DNA of 64,000 nt from Nocardioides piscis (GTDB lineage: Bacteria; Actinomycetota; Actinomycetes; Propionibacteriales; Nocardioidaceae). Location of the stretch: positions 3,473,001 through 3,537,000 of the forward strand of contig NZ_CP049866.1 in the NCBI RefSeq assembly GCF_011300215.1, given 5' to 3'. The stretch's first letter is position 1, and every line of letters begins with the position of its first letter. The notes below the pieces were generated by a model. That model had not been told where the DNA came from. It ran no database searches and saw nothing but the letters and a program-made list of their open reading frames with translations. The translations under genes and the position numbers were made by a program. This document shows, in pieces, positions 16,855 through 26,337 of the stretch.

Positions 16855-18677
16855 CGCACGCTCCCATCGGGGTTGGTGGGCTCATCGCCCTGCTGAGCGG
16901 CGCGATCCGCGTGGCTCTCGGGGTTGCCGTCCACGAGGTCGCCCTCGATCCGGTCCTGCAGCATCGCCTGACGGCCCTCGACGGCGGGGGCATCGGCCGG
17001 CTCGCCGCGGCGCTCCGCGTCGTTCTCGCTGAGCTCGAGCATGGCGATCTCCGGGTGGTGCAGGTCGAAGGCCGGCGACTCAGAGCGGATTCGCGGGATG
17101 GACACGAAGTTGTGGCGCGGCGGCGGGGAGCTCGTGGCCCACTCCAGCGAACGGCCCCAGCCCCACGGGTCGTCGACCCCGACGAGCGGAGCGTTGCGGG
17201 AGACGAAGACGTTGTAGAGGAACGGCAGGGTCGAGGCACCGAGGAGGAACGCACCGATCGTGGACACCTGGTTGAGCGAGGTGAACCCGTCGGCCACGAG
17301 GTAGTCGGCGTAGCGCCGCGGCATGCCCTCGACACCCAGCCAGTGCTGGACCAGGAAGGTCGTGTGGAAGCCGACGAACAGCAGCCAGAAGTGCAGCTTG
17401 CCGAGGCGCTCGTCGAGCATCCGGCCCGTCATCTTCGGCCACCAGAAGTAGAAGCCGGCGAACATCGCGAACACCACGGTGCCGAAGACGACGTAGTGGA
17501 AGTGGGCGACCACGAAGTAGGAGTCGGACACGTGGAAGTCCAGGGGCGGGCTGGCGAGGATGACACCGGTCAGGCCGCCGAAGAGGAAGGTGGTGAGGAA
17601 GCCGATCGACCAGAGCATCGGGGTGTCGAAGGACAGAGATCCGCCCCACATCGTGCCGATCCAGTTGAAGAACTTCACTCCGGTGGGCACCGCGATCAAG
17701 AAGGTCATGCCGGAGAAGAACGGCAGGTCCACCGCCCCGGTGACGAACATGTGGTGGGCCCACACCGCGACCGAGAGGATCGCGATGCCGAGCGTGGCAC
17801 CGACGAGGCCGACGTAGCCGAAGAGCGGCTTGCGGCTGAAGACCGGCAGGATCTCCGAGACGATGCCGAAGAACGGCAGGGCGATGATGTAGACCTCGGG
17901 GTGACCGAAGAACCAGAAGAGGTGCTGCCACAGGATCGGGCCGCCGTGGCTCGTGTCGAAGACGTGGGCACCCAGGATCCGGTCGGCCTCGAGGGACAGC
18001 AGCGCCCCGGCCAGGATCGGGAACGCGATCAGCACCAGCAGCGACGTGATCAGCGTGTTCCACACGAAGATCGGCATCCGGAACATCGTCATGCCGGGGG
18101 CGCGCATGCAGATGATCGTGGTGATGAAGTTGACCGCACCGAGGATCGTGCCGAGACCGGCCATCCACAGACCCATGATCCACAGGTCGCCACCCGCGCC
18201 CGGTGAGCGCACCGAGTCGGAGAGCGGTGTGTAGGCGAACCAGCCGAAGTCAGCTGCCCCGCCCGGGGTCAGGAAGCCGGACGCAGCGATCAGGCCACCG
18301 AAGAGGAAGAGCCAGTAGCTGAACATGTTGAGCCGCGGGAACGCGACGTCCGGAGAACCGATCTGGAGCGGCATGATCACGTTGGCGAAGCCGAAGAACA
18401 ACGGCGTCGCGAACAGCAGCAGCATGATCGTGCCGTGCATGGTGAACAGCTGGTTGTAGAGCTCGTCGTTGACGACCTGGTTGCCCGGGAAGGCCAGCTC
18501 GGAGCGGATCAGCATGGCCATCAGGCCGCCGACCATGAACCACGCGAACGAGGTGATCAGGTACATCTTCCCGATCAGCTTGTGGTCGGTGGTCGTCATG
18601 ATCCGGACCAGCTGCTGGCCCAGGGTCTTGCCGGTCCTGGGGGCCGTCGTGGTGCCGGGGGTCGCGGTGGCGGTCAC
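16851..18677 (-). CDS. ctaD: Cytochrome c oxidase subunit I
   Basis: 608 residues with twelve predicted helices. Diagnostic motifs are [19 protein letters not shown] and [10 protein letters not shown] (Cu-B histidines) and [20 protein letters not shown] (haem ligands). It starts [16 protein letters not shown] and the catalytic core ends by about residue 540; the last 70 residues are an acidic, soluble tail ([19 protein letters not shown]), longer than in many homologues. Terminal oxidase, reduces O2 and pumps protons. Overlaps ctaC and ctaF by 4 nt each. Confidence 0.97.
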   Translation of the reverse strand: MTATATPGTTTAPRTGKTLGQQLVRIMTTTDHKLIGKMYLITSFAWFMVGGLMAMLIRSELAFPGNQVVNDELYNQLFTMHGTIMLLLFATPLFFGFANVIMPLQIGSPDVAFPRLNMFSYWLFLFGGLIAASGFLTPGGAADFGWFAYTPLSDSVRSPGAGGDLWIMGLWMAGLGTILGAVNFITTIICMRAPGMTMFRMPIFVWNTLITSLLVLIAFPILAGALLSLEADRILGAHVFDTSHGGPILWQHLFWFFGHPEVYIIALPFFGIVSEILPVFSRKPLFGYVGLVGATLGIAILSVAVWAHHMFVTGAVDLPFFSGMTFLIAVPTGVKFFNWIGTMWGGSLSFDTPMLWSIGFLTTFLFGGLTGVILASPPLDFHVSDSYFVVAHFHYVVFGTVVFAMFAGFYFWWPKMTGRMLDERLGKLHFWLLFVGFHTTFLVQHWLGVEGMPRRYADYLVADGFTSLNQVSTIGAFLLGASTLPFLYNVFVSRNAPLVGVDDPWGWGRSLEWATSSPPPRHNFVSIPRIRSESPAFDLHHPEIAMLELSENDAERRGEPADAPAVEGRQAMLQDRIEGDLVDGNPESHADRAAQQGDEPTNPDGSVR

Positions 18678-19597
18678 TCCTGGCTCCCTTCCTGGTCGTC
18701 GTCCTCGGCCAGTCCGGCCTGGGTGCGGGCCTCGGCGCCACCGAGCAGCGGCGTGTCGGCCTCGTTGCCCATCTCGGCGAGCTCGGCGAGGTAGGAGTCG
18801 TAGTCAGCCTGGCTGACCACCTTGACGTCGAAGAGCATCCGCGAGTGGTCGACACCGCAGAGCTCGAAGCACTTGCCGGCGTAGTCACCGATGCGGGTGG
18901 GTGTCACCTGGAAGGCGTTGACCCGACCGGGGATGACGTCCATCTTCATCAGGAAGGAGTCGACGCCGAACGAGTGGATCACGTCGGGCGAGTGCAGGTT
19001 GAACTGCACCGAGCGGTCGACCGGCAGGACCAGCGTGGGCGGGTTGGTGCTCTCACCCACGGTGTAGACGTATTCGTCGTAGCGGTAGTCCTCCTTCACC
19101 GTGTCCGGTGTCGGCGACCCGGTGGGCGAGCCGACGCCGTGGTTGAAGGTCCACGACCACTGCTGTCCGACGACCTCGATGGTCACGTCGGGCTCGGGCT
19201 CGAGGGCGATCACCTCGTTCTGGACCTGGACGGTCCAGTAGAAGAAGACGATCACCATCATGATCGGGGCGATCGTGTAGAAGATCTCCAGGGGCAGGTT
19301 GTAGCGCGTCTGCACGGGGATCTCGTCGTCACTGCGCCGGCGATACTTCACCACCGCCCAGAAGATCAGGCCCCAGACGATGACGCCGGTGACCATCGCG
19401 GCGACCCAGGCCCACTTCCACAGCTCAAAGGTGTAGGGGGCTTGCGCCGTTGCGGGCTCGGGCATGGCCAGGCGCGCGATCTGATCCTTGTCGGTTGCGT
19501 CGCATGCGCTCAGGAAGAGCAGCGTCGCACCAAGGAGCGCACCCTTCGCAAGCCGGCGCACGGGCGCGGCTGCACGATCGGGGAGTTGCAGACCCAC
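18674..19597 (-). CDS. ctaC: Cytochrome c oxidase subunit II
   Basis: 307 residues from GTG at 19597, with AGAGAGG 6-7 nt upstream, rather than the ATG 33 nt further out. A lipoprotein signal ([12 protein letters not shown]) is followed by two membrane helices ([40 protein letters not shown]) and the Cu-A domain with [14 protein letters not shown] and [11 protein letters not shown]. It receives electrons from QcrC in the supercomplex. First of the ctaC-D-F-ldt run, divergent from the cysteine desulfurase-like gene. Confidence 0.97.
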   Translation of the reverse strand: MGLQLPDRAAAPVRRLAKGALLGATLLFLSACDATDKDQIARLAMPEPATAQAPYTFELWKWAWVAAMVTGVIVWGLIFWAVVKYRRRSDDEIPVQTRYNLPLEIFYTIAPIMMVIVFFYWTVQVQNEVIALEPEPDVTIEVVGQQWSWTFNHGVGSPTGSPTPDTVKEDYRYDEYVYTVGESTNPPTLVLPVDRSVQFNLHSPDVIHSFGVDSFLMKMDVIPGRVNAFQVTPTRIGDYAGKCFELCGVDHSRMLFDVKVVSQADYDSYLAELAEMGNEADTPLLGGAEARTQAGLAEDDDQEGSQE

Positions 19598-19748
19598 TGA
19601 CGAGCCTCTCTGTGTGTCCAGTCTCGACAACAGCGAACACTATCGTCATTCACCGTCCGACGCGGTGGCGGGTCGGGTGTCGGGCAGCACAATGCGGGTG
19701 CGGGCGGGCTCGGGCTGCGCTGCGGCTTCGATGGTCTACGTTCGGCTG

Positions 19749-20891
19749 GTGACCAACCCTGCGACCGGCTCGGGCTCCGGGCGAGCAGCCGATCTCGACG
19801 CCGCGTCGTCGACGCCGCTGCATCCAGCCGCGCGGGACACCTTCTTGGCGGCCCTCGAGCGCGGGTACGCCGATCCACGCCGGCTCCACGGCTCGGCCCG
19901 GGACGCTCGGCTGCTCCTGGACAACGCTCGCGAGGCCACGGCGGCTGCGCTCGGCGTACGTCCTGACGAGGTCTCCTTCACCGCGAGCGGGACCGACGCC
20001 GTGCACCGCGGGCTCCTGGGACTGGTGAAGGGGTCGCGCCGAGGAGACGTCGTGGTCCACACGGCGGTCGAGCACTCGGCAGTGCTGCACGCGATCCGGT
20101 GGGGTGCCCGCGGGGTCGACGTGCCGTGCGACCGGTTGGGCCGTGTCCTCGGCAGCGACCTGGAGCAGGAGGCGATCGCCCCGGAGGTCGGCGTCGTCGC
20201 GGTCCAGACGGCCAACCACGAGGTGGGCACCCTGCAGCCGGTCGGCGGGCTCGAGCTCCCCGACGACGTCCCTGTCTTCACCGATGCCTGCGCCTCGATG
20301 GGACGCCTCCCCCTGCCCGGAGGCTGGGCGGCCGCAGCCGGTTCGGCCCACAAGTGGGGCGGCCCGGCCGGTGTGGGTGTGATGCTGGTGCGCAAGGGCG
20401 CTCGCTGGCGCAACCCGTTCCCCGTCGACGACCGTGTCGACGAGCGCACGGTCGGCTTCGAGAACGTGCCGGCCATCCTGGCCGCCGCGGCAGCACTGCA
20501 GGCGGTGGTGGCGGAGCGCGACGAGGTCAACGCCCGCCACCGCGAGCTGATCGACGTGGTCCGCGCCCGCGTCGCTGCCGAGGTGCCCGATGTGGAGGTC
20601 GTGGGCGACCCGGAGGCCCGACTGCCCCACCTGGTGACCTTCTCCTGCCTCTATGTCGACGGTGAGGCGCTGGTGCTCGAGCTCGACCGACGCGGCTTCG
20701 GGATCGCGAGCGGCTCGGCCTGCACCTCGTCCACGCTGGCCCCGAGCCACGTGCTGGCAGCGATGGGCGTGCTCACGCACGGCAACGTCCGGCTCGCCCT
20801 GCAGCGCGACGCCGACCGGGCTCAGGTCGACGCCTTCTGCGACGCGCTGCCCGGCGTTGTCGCCCACCTCAGGGCGAGGGTGGGGCAGTGA
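19749..20891 (+). CDS. Cysteine desulfurase-like class V aminotransferase
   Basis: 380 residues if read from GTG 19749, favoured because TACGTT lies 6 nt before it; ATG at 19731 is an alternative. PLP lysine in GSAHKWGGPAGVGVMLVRKG, catalytic Cys loop FGIASGSACTSSTLAPSHV, and VQTANHEVGTLQPV match NifS/IscS-type desulfurases, though the protein is more divergent than IscS and lacks the usual D/A-D-F-x-x-A-T opening (here DLDAASSTPLHP). It is immediately followed, with 4-nt overlap, by a TusA-like carrier, so it probably hands sulfur to it. Target pathway (tRNA thiolation, cofactor sulfur) not evident. Confidence 0.88.
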   Translation: MTNPATGSGSGRAADLDAASSTPLHPAARDTFLAALERGYADPRRLHGSARDARLLLDNAREATAAALGVRPDEVSFTASGTDAVHRGLLGLVKGSRRGDVVVHTAVEHSAVLHAIRWGARGVDVPCDRLGRVLGSDLEQEAIAPEVGVVAVQTANHEVGTLQPVGGLELPDDVPVFTDACASMGRLPLPGGWAAAAGSAHKWGGPAGVGVMLVRKGARWRNPFPVDDRVDERTVGFENVPAILAAAAALQAVVAERDEVNARHRELIDVVRARVAAEVPDVEVVGDPEARLPHLVTFSCLYVDGEALVLELDRRGFGIASGSACTSSTLAPSHVLAAMGVLTHGNVRLALQRDADRAQVDAFCDALPGVVAHLRARVGQ

Positions 20892-21124
20892 CCGAGCCGG
20901 ACCTCGAGCTGGACTGCCGCGACCTGCTGTGCCCGATGCCGATCATCGAGCTGGCGCGACACATCGGGGACGTGGCGATCGGCCAGGTCGTGGGCGTCGT
21001 CGCTCACGACGTCGCCGCCCGCGTCGACGTCCCGGCGTGGTGCCGTCTGCGTGGCCAGGACTACGTCGGCGCCGACAGCGCTGCCGACGGGGCGCCGCGG
21101 TTCCTGGTGCGTCGCGTCAGCTGA
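20888..21124 (+). CDS. TusA-family sulfur carrier protein
   Basis: 78 residues. LDCRDLLCPMPIIELAR carries the invariant Cys-Pro-x-Pro motif (C15) at the sulfur-binding position, followed by the beta-strand pattern of SirA/TusA. GTG start overlaps the stop of the desulfurase-like gene (GTGA). Known role of the family: relay persulfide sulfur to tRNA thiouridine or molybdenum cofactor enzymes. Here no acceptor gene is adjacent. Confidence 0.88.
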   Translation: MTEPDLELDCRDLLCPMPIIELARHIGDVAIGQVVGVVAHDVAARVDVPAWCRLRGQDYVGADSAADGAPRFLVRRVS

Positions 21125-21133
21125 CGGCGCGCC

Positions 21134-22120
21134 TCAGGGGTGCAGCGTCTTGAGGTGCGGCTCGATGTCCGCGGTGGCGTCGGCGCCGTACGTCGAGGTG
21201 AACCGCTCGAGGAAGGCAGCCCGCGACAGGACGTATTCCTGGGTGCCGACCTGCTCGACGACGTAGACGGCCAACAGGCAGCCCAGCTGGGCTGCCCGCT
21301 CGTGGCCCAGGCCCCAGCCGAGGGCTGCGAGGAAACCCGCACGGAAGGCGTCACCGACACCGGTCGGCTCGATCTTCTCGATCTCCGGCACGGCCGGCAC
21401 CGTGAACGACTCCGCACTGTTGCTGTCGACGCGCACGCCCGCGGGGCCCATCGTCACGACCCAGGTGCCGACGCGGGAGAGCACGTCCTCACGTGACCAA
21501 CCGGTCTTCTGCGTGATCAGCGAGGCTTCGTACTCGTTGGAGAAGAGGATCTCGGCGCCGTCGATGAGCGAACGGATCAGCTCGCCGTCGCCGAAGGCCA
21601 GCTGCTGGGAAGGGTCGGCGACGAAGCGATAGCCGCGCTGGCGACACTCGTCGGTGTGACGCAGCATCCCCTGCGGGTCGTCGGGGCCGATGAGCACGTA
21701 GTCGGGTGCGCCCACGCGGTCGACGATCGGCTTGAGCTCGATCTCGCGGGACTCGCTCATGGCACCGGGATAGAAGCTGGCGATCTGTGCGTGCGAGCTG
21801 TCGTTGGTGCAGACGAAGCGGGCGGTGTGGCGAGTCTCCGAGACATGGACCGAGTCGCAGTCGACGTTGTGGCGCTCGAGCCAGGCCCGGTAGTCGGCGA
21901 AGTCCTCACCCACCGCGCCCACCAGGACGGGGTTGAGCCCCAGGTTGCCGAGACCGAAGCAGATGTTGGCGGCGCACCCGCCCCGCCGGACCTCCAGGTC
22001 ATCGACCAGGAACGACACCGAGAGCTTGTCGAGCTGGTCCACGACCAGGCTGTCGGCGAACTTGCCGGGGAAGGACATCAGGTGGTCGGTCGCGATGGAG
22101 GCGGCAATCAGGAGAGGCAC
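21134..22120 (-). CDS. adoK: PfkB-family adenosine kinase (AdoK-like)
   Basis: 328 residues. RRGGCAANICFGLGNLGLNP and the C-terminal EPTGVGDAFRAGFLAALGW (anion hole and catalytic Asp) identify a ribokinase-type sugar/nucleoside kinase. The closest match I recognise is the actinobacterial adenosine kinase AdoK, which sits near ctaC in mycobacteria as it does here. It would phosphorylate adenosine to AMP for salvage; other carbohydrate kinase substrates cannot be excluded. TAGTGT at 22132-22127 lies 6 nt before the GTG start (leaderless pattern). Confidence 0.8.
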   Translation of the reverse strand: MPLLIAASIATDHLMSFPGKFADSLVVDQLDKLSVSFLVDDLEVRRGGCAANICFGLGNLGLNPVLVGAVGEDFADYRAWLERHNVDCDSVHVSETRHTARFVCTNDSSHAQIASFYPGAMSESREIELKPIVDRVGAPDYVLIGPDDPQGMLRHTDECRQRGYRFVADPSQQLAFGDGELIRSLIDGAEILFSNEYEASLITQKTGWSREDVLSRVGTWVVTMGPAGVRVDSNSAESFTVPAVPEIEKIEPTGVGDAFRAGFLAALGWGLGHERAAQLGCLLAVYVVEQVGTQEYVLSRAAFLERFTSTYGADATADIEPHLKTLHP

Positions 22121-22182
22121 CCGCGCACACTACCCGGCGGTACAGCTCGGGATACCTGTCAGTAGCCAATAACGTCGACCGC

Positions 22183-22425
22183 ATGACCCCCTTCACCCCT
22201 GCATCGCACCTCACCCACGACGAGCTCCCCACCGCCTCCGAGCTGGCCGCCGACTGCCGTGCCGTCGGGTCCAACCTGCGTCTCGAGCGGGTCGCGCGAG
22301 CGGCCGTGAGCACGCCCCCCAGCATCCACTTCGAGGACTACCCGGCCGAGGTCACCAAGCGTGAGATCAAGGTCGACGAGGCAACCGCCCGGCTCGCCGG
22401 CGCGCTCCACCTGCACCTCGACTGA
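22183..22425 (+). CDS. Small protein of unknown function
   Basis: 80 residues, MTPFTPASHLTHDELPTASE, then LERVARAAVSTPPSIHFEDY and [20 protein letters not shown]. Highly charged, no membrane segment, no known motif. Its frame shows no internal stops, TAACGT sits 6-7 nt before the ATG, and a terminator follows directly, which support a real gene. Divergent from adoK. Confidence 0.55.
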   Translation: MTPFTPASHLTHDELPTASELAADCRAVGSNLRLERVARAAVSTPPSIHFEDYPAEVTKREIKVDEATARLAGALHLHLD

Positions 22426-22443
22426 CCTCCCACAGTCGAGCTC

Positions 22444-22484
22444 ACGACGAAGGCCCCGTCCATGATGGACGGGGCCTTCGTCGT
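22444..22484. terminator. Strong bidirectional terminator hairpin
   Basis: Arms of 18 bp (ACGACGAAGGCCCCGTCC and its exact complement) around loop ATGAT, between the small gene (+) and the erpA-type gene (-). The stem is perfect; no long U-run follows, as is common in high-GC actinobacteria. Confidence 0.8.
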
Positions 22485-22555
22485 GTCTGGTCAGGCGTGG
22501 CGGAGAGTCGCGACCGGGGGTCGCCCTCCGACGGCTGCGTGAGCCGCTGCCTCGA

Positions 22556-22918
22556 TCAGTTGAACGAGTCGCCGCAGGCGCAGGAGCCACTGGCGTTGGG
22601 GTTGTCGATCGTGAAGCCCTGCTTCTCGATCGAGTCGACGAAGTCGATCATCGCGCCGTTGAGGTAGGGGACGCTCATCCGGTCGACGACCACGGTGACG
22701 CCGTCGAAGTCGGTGGTGACGTCGCCGTCAAGGGTGCGCTCGTCGAAGAAGAGCTGGTAGCGCAGGCCCGAGCAGCCGCCGGGCTGCACGGAGATGCGCA
22801 GGGCCAGGTCGTCACGACCCTCCTGCTCGAGGAGGCTCTTGACCTTGGTCGCGGCGACGTCGCTCAGGTTGATCTGGTCGGTGCGGCGGTCGGTGCTGGT
22901 CTCGAGCTGCTCGGTCAT
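22556..22918 (-). CDS. erpA: A-type iron-sulfur cluster insertion protein (ErpA/HesB family)
   Basis: 120 residues. QPGGCSGLRYQLFFDERT and the C-terminal SGSCACGDSF contain the three conserved cysteines (C-x(n)-C-x-C) of A-type Fe-S carriers that deliver clusters to target proteins. Length and order match ErpA. Ribosome site GGGAGC lies just ahead of the ATG. It is downstream in the same direction as the glycerate kinase gene and near adoK, as in other actinobacteria. Confidence 0.93.
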   Translation of the reverse strand: MTEQLETSTDRRTDQINLSDVAATKVKSLLEQEGRDDLALRISVQPGGCSGLRYQLFFDERTLDGDVTTDFDGVTVVVDRMSVPYLNGAMIDFVDSIEKQGFTIDNPNASGSCACGDSFN

Positions 22919-23002
22919 GTGGTGCTCCCAAAAGGTCGATGGGCGGTTGCCTTCCTCAATGGTCGCACACGCAGGGATATTCCCCGACCGGATCGGTCCT
23001 CC

Positions 23003-24085
23003 TCAGCGCGACCAGGTCCGAGCGGTGCGCTCCGCTAGGTCGGCGAGCGACCCGGCCGGGTCGTCGAAGGCCCGCTGCTCCCCCACCAGGTCGACCAGGG
23101 AGTAGGCCGACTCGATGCCCAGGGCGCGCATCTCGCGAGAGCCGACGAGCACCTGACCGGCGAGGGCCACGCAGGGGCGCAGGGCGTCGGCCGCGATCTC
23201 GGCGACACCGTAGGGGACCTTCCCCGAGCGGCTGGAGAAGTCGAAGGCACCCTCTCCGGTGATCACCAGGTCTGCCTGCCGGGCGCGCGCGGCGAGCCGG
23301 ACGTGCTCGGCGACGAGCGCGATCCCCGGCCTGCGGGTGGCACCGAGCGCAAGCAGCGCGAACCCGATGCCACCGGCGGCTCCGGCGCCCTTCTCCAGGG
23401 ACGTACGCCGATCGGTGGCTGCGGCGAAGGTCTCGAGCCACCCGTCCACCTCCGCGATGCGCGACTCCTCGATCCCCTTCTGCGGCCCGAACGTCTTGGT
23501 GGCCCCGAAGAGTCCCGTCAGCGGGTTGTCGACGTCGGTCGCCGCCACCAGCTCGACGCCCGCGAGCCGGGCGCGAGCGGGAGTCAGGTCGACCTGCGTC
23601 ACCGTGTCGAGCGCGACCGCCCCGCTGTCGAGGATCCCGTCGGACGTCGCTCCCAGCGCGGCCAGCACGCCCGCGCCGCCGTCGTTGGTGCCGGAGCCGC
23701 CCAGCCCCACGACGACCTTCCGGGCCCCTGACTCGACCGCGGCGAGGATCAGCTCGCCGACCCCGTTGCTCGAGCCGAACTCGGCGCCACCGTCGATGAG
23801 GTGCAACCCGACGGCCTGGGCGGTCTCGACGTAGGCGACGTCCTCGACGAACAGGATCGCCGCGGGCACCCGCTCCCCGTGCGGCGCCTCCACCGTGACC
23901 CCGAGCAGCTCCCCACCCAGGGCTGCGTGGAGGACGTCGACGAACCCCGGTCCCCCGTCGGCCATCGGTGCGAGGTCGAGCGAGTCGTCGGGGGCTCGGC
24001 GCGCCCAGCCGGTGGCGATCGCCTCAGCCGCCTCGACGGCCGTCAGGGTGCCGGCGAACTTGTCTGGAGCGATCAGGACGCGCAT
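23003..24085 (-). CDS. Glycerate kinase
   Basis: 360 residues, beginning MRVLIAPDKFAGTLTAVEAA, the exact N-terminal hallmark of the glycerate kinase (GlxK/GarK) family, followed by SNGVGELILAAVESGARKVV and GLGGSGTNDGGAGVLAALGA, and LVITGEGAFDFSSRSGKVP near the C-terminus. It phosphorylates glycerate in glyoxylate/serine turnover; 2- versus 3-phosphoglycerate product cannot be told from sequence. Located about 85 nt from the erpA-type gene on the same strand. Confidence 0.93.
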   Translation of the reverse strand: MRVLIAPDKFAGTLTAVEAAEAIATGWARRAPDDSLDLAPMADGGPGFVDVLHAALGGELLGVTVEAPHGERVPAAILFVEDVAYVETAQAVGLHLIDGGAEFGSSNGVGELILAAVESGARKVVVGLGGSGTNDGGAGVLAALGATSDGILDSGAVALDTVTQVDLTPARARLAGVELVAATDVDNPLTGLFGATKTFGPQKGIEESRIAEVDGWLETFAAATDRRTSLEKGAGAAGGIGFALLALGATRRPGIALVAEHVRLAARARQADLVITGEGAFDFSSRSGKVPYGVAEIAADALRPCVALAGQVLVGSREMRALGIESAYSLVDLVGEQRAFDDPAGSLADLAERTARTWSR

Positions 24086-24126
24086 GTCGTCATCATGGCC
24101 GACGCATCCCCGACAAGGATGTAGCC

Positions 24127-25011
24127 ATGACCACGCTGATCCGGCCGGCGCGTCCCGACGACGTCTCGGACCTCGCCTCGATCACCACCCAGAGCTACTA
24201 CGAGGTGGACGCGAGGACCTATCAGCGTGGCTGGCCCGACCCCAGCCCTCGCTCGGAGTCGCGCAACCAGGGATGGGTCCGACGCACACAGCACACCGTG
24301 GCCACCGATCCCGGGGGCTGCTGGGTGGCCGAGGCCGACGGGGAGGTCATCGGCGGCGCCATCTCCCGCGAACGGGAGCTGATGTGGATCCTGGCGTCGT
24401 TCGCCGTACGCCCCGACCACCAGGGCCAGGGGGTCGGCACCCAGCTGCTCGCCGCCGCCATGAGCCACGGTCGCGGGTGCCTGCGCGGGATGCTGGCGGC
24501 CAGCGCCGACCCCGCCGCCGCACGCCGATATCGCCTGGCCGGCTTCACCCTCCACCCGCAGATGTTCGCCAGCGGCGTCGTCGACCGGGCGGCGATCCCG
24601 GACGTCGGCGGGGTGCGCGAGGGCTCGGCCGGTGACGTCGACCTGCTCAACTCCATCGACCGGCAGACCCGGGGCTCGGCCCACCTGTCGGACCACGAGG
24701 TGCTCCTCGAGCAACACCGGCTGATCGTGAGCGAGCGGAGCAACAGTGCCGGCTACGCCTACGTCGACGACGTCGGGTCACCGGTCCTGGTGGCGGCCAC
24801 CAGTCGGCGTACGGCGCAGAAGGTCACCTGGGAGGCGATCGCCTCGTCAGCGCCGGGCACGACAGTGGCCATCCGGCACGTCACGGCCGTCAACCAATGG
24901 GCACTCGACGTGGCCCTCGAGGCGCGGCTGTCCGTGCACCAGAGCGGATATCTGTGCCTGCGCGGGATGAGACCGCCGTCGCCCTATCTCCACCACGGCT
25001 CGTTGCTCTAG
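24127..25011 (+). CDS. GNAT-family acetyltransferase, two-domain
   Basis: 294 residues. The N-terminal GNAT domain has FAVRPDHQGQGVGTQLLAAA (acetyl-CoA pyrophosphate loop, R/Q-x-x-G-x-G) and RRYRLAGFTLHPQM. The C-terminal half lacks a second obvious acetyl-CoA loop but has a GNAT-like layout. Substrate unknown. The stop overlaps the stop of the converging nucleotidyltransferase gene: both use one CTAG palindrome at 25008-25011. An AAGGA site precedes the ATG. Confidence 0.85.
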   Translation: MTTLIRPARPDDVSDLASITTQSYYEVDARTYQRGWPDPSPRSESRNQGWVRRTQHTVATDPGGCWVAEADGEVIGGAISRERELMWILASFAVRPDHQGQGVGTQLLAAAMSHGRGCLRGMLAASADPAAARRYRLAGFTLHPQMFASGVVDRAAIPDVGGVREGSAGDVDLLNSIDRQTRGSAHLSDHEVLLEQHRLIVSERSNSAGYAYVDDVGSPVLVAATSRRTAQKVTWEAIASSAPGTTVAIRHVTAVNQWALDVALEARLSVHQSGYLCLRGMRPPSPYLHHGSLL

Positions 25012-26234
25012 GACTCCGTGCCGGGCTCGAGCCGAGCGCCTGCCGCGAGTGCACCAGCGACCCGGGAGTCGCGACCCACGAGCACGAGGTCGTCGTCACG
25101 CGCGATGCGAGCGGTCGGGGCAGCGCCGACCCGGGCACCGGGCAGCACCTCGCACCGTTCGTCGAGCACCGATGTGTGCACCACGGCGCCTGCACGCACG
25201 ACGCAGTCGTCCATGACCACGCTGTCGCGGACCACTGCCCCCTTCTCGACGACCACTCCGGGCCCGAGCACGCTGCCCACGACCTCACCCGCGATGTCAC
25301 ACCCGGGCGAGATCAACGAGTCGTGCAGCGACGCCGAGGCGCGGACCCTGGCAGCCGAACGATCGGGCCAGTGCGCGATGACGGGGCGCTCAACGTGGTC
25401 GAACACGTCCACCCGACCGGCCAGCAGGTCGCGGTGGGACTGGAGGTAGAGGCCGGGTTGGCCGACATCACGCCAATAACCGGTCATGGGTACGGCGGCG
25501 GCCTTCCCGGTCTCGATCAACCGCGGGAGCAGGTGCTCCGCGAAGTCGCCCAGACCGCTGTCGTCGCCCTCCTGGTCCCCCGCCAGCTCACCTCGCAGGG
25601 TGCGCAGCGTGTCGAGGAGGACGGCGGTGTCATAGATGAAGACCTCCGTGGCCACCGTGCCCGAGGAGGGCCGCGACGGCTTGTGCTCGACCTGCGTGAT
25701 CGTCCCGTCGCGCCGAGCCAGGACCACGACGTTGTCGGCGGCGTCCTTCTTGCTCACCTCGCTGGTGAGGACCGTGGCGACGCGCCCCTGCGCGACGTGG
25801 TCCTCGATCACGGGCGCCAGGTCCATGTTGAAGACGTGGTCGGCGCTGCAGACCACCAGCGTGGGGGCACCGAAGGCGTCGAGGTCTGCGGCCATCCTCA
25901 GCAGCAGGTCGCCGTTGCCGTGGGCGAAGCCGCTCTCGGTCGCCGGGCCGGTGCCCGTCTGGGGCACGATCCGCCGGAAGCCTCCACGGTTGCGGTCCAG
26001 GGACCACGGGCGTCCACCGGAGAGGTATTCGTCGATCGAGGTCACCTGGTATTCGAGGGACACCCAGACGTCGGACAGGTCTGCATGGACGAGCCCGGAC
26101 AGGGCGAAGTCGACGAGTCGGTGCACACCGCCGTAGGGCAGTGCGGGCTTGGCGCGCTCGCGGGTCAGGACGTCCATCCGTCCGCCCTGTCCCCCGGCCT
26201 GGACCACCGCCAGCACCTCACCGCGTCGAACCAT
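25008..26234 (-). CDS. Sugar-phosphate nucleotidyltransferase, GlgC-like
   Basis: 408 residues with GGAGGT ribosome site before the ATG at 26234. VLAVVQAGGQGGRMDVLTRE is the nucleotide-binding loop; KPALPYGGVHRLVDFALSGL, VCSADHVFNMDLAP (metal-binding Asp) and a C-terminal left-handed beta-helix (DSVVMDDCVVRAGAVVHTSV) match ADP-glucose pyrophosphorylase. It is divergent from classical GlgC, lacks neighbouring glg genes, and could use other sugars, so the name is held back. It makes nucleotide-sugars for storage or surface glycans. Confidence 0.82.
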   Translation of the reverse strand: MVRRGEVLAVVQAGGQGGRMDVLTRERAKPALPYGGVHRLVDFALSGLVHADLSDVWVSLEYQVTSIDEYLSGGRPWSLDRNRGGFRRIVPQTGTGPATESGFAHGNGDLLLRMAADLDAFGAPTLVVCSADHVFNMDLAPVIEDHVAQGRVATVLTSEVSKKDAADNVVVLARRDGTITQVEHKPSRPSSGTVATEVFIYDTAVLLDTLRTLRGELAGDQEGDDSGLGDFAEHLLPRLIETGKAAAVPMTGYWRDVGQPGLYLQSHRDLLAGRVDVFDHVERPVIAHWPDRSAARVRASASLHDSLISPGCDIAGEVVGSVLGPGVVVEKGAVVRDSVVMDDCVVRAGAVVHTSVLDERCEVLPGARVGAAPTARIARDDDLVLVGRDSRVAGALAAGARLEPGTES

Positions 26235-26337
26235 CGTCGAACCTCCTCGTGCCGGGGCGCCGGCCGTCGCCGGGCGTTGCCCCCACACCTTCGCACGCAC
26301 CTGCAACCGACCATTGCCGTCGACCTAGGATGGGGTC

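Noticed and set aside
21134..22120. Ribokinase or fructokinase
   Set aside because: Synteny and motifs favour the adenosine kinase of actinobacteria, though the substrate is not proven.
25008..26234. glgC name
   Set aside because: GlgC-like, but too divergent and without glg neighbours to name firmly.
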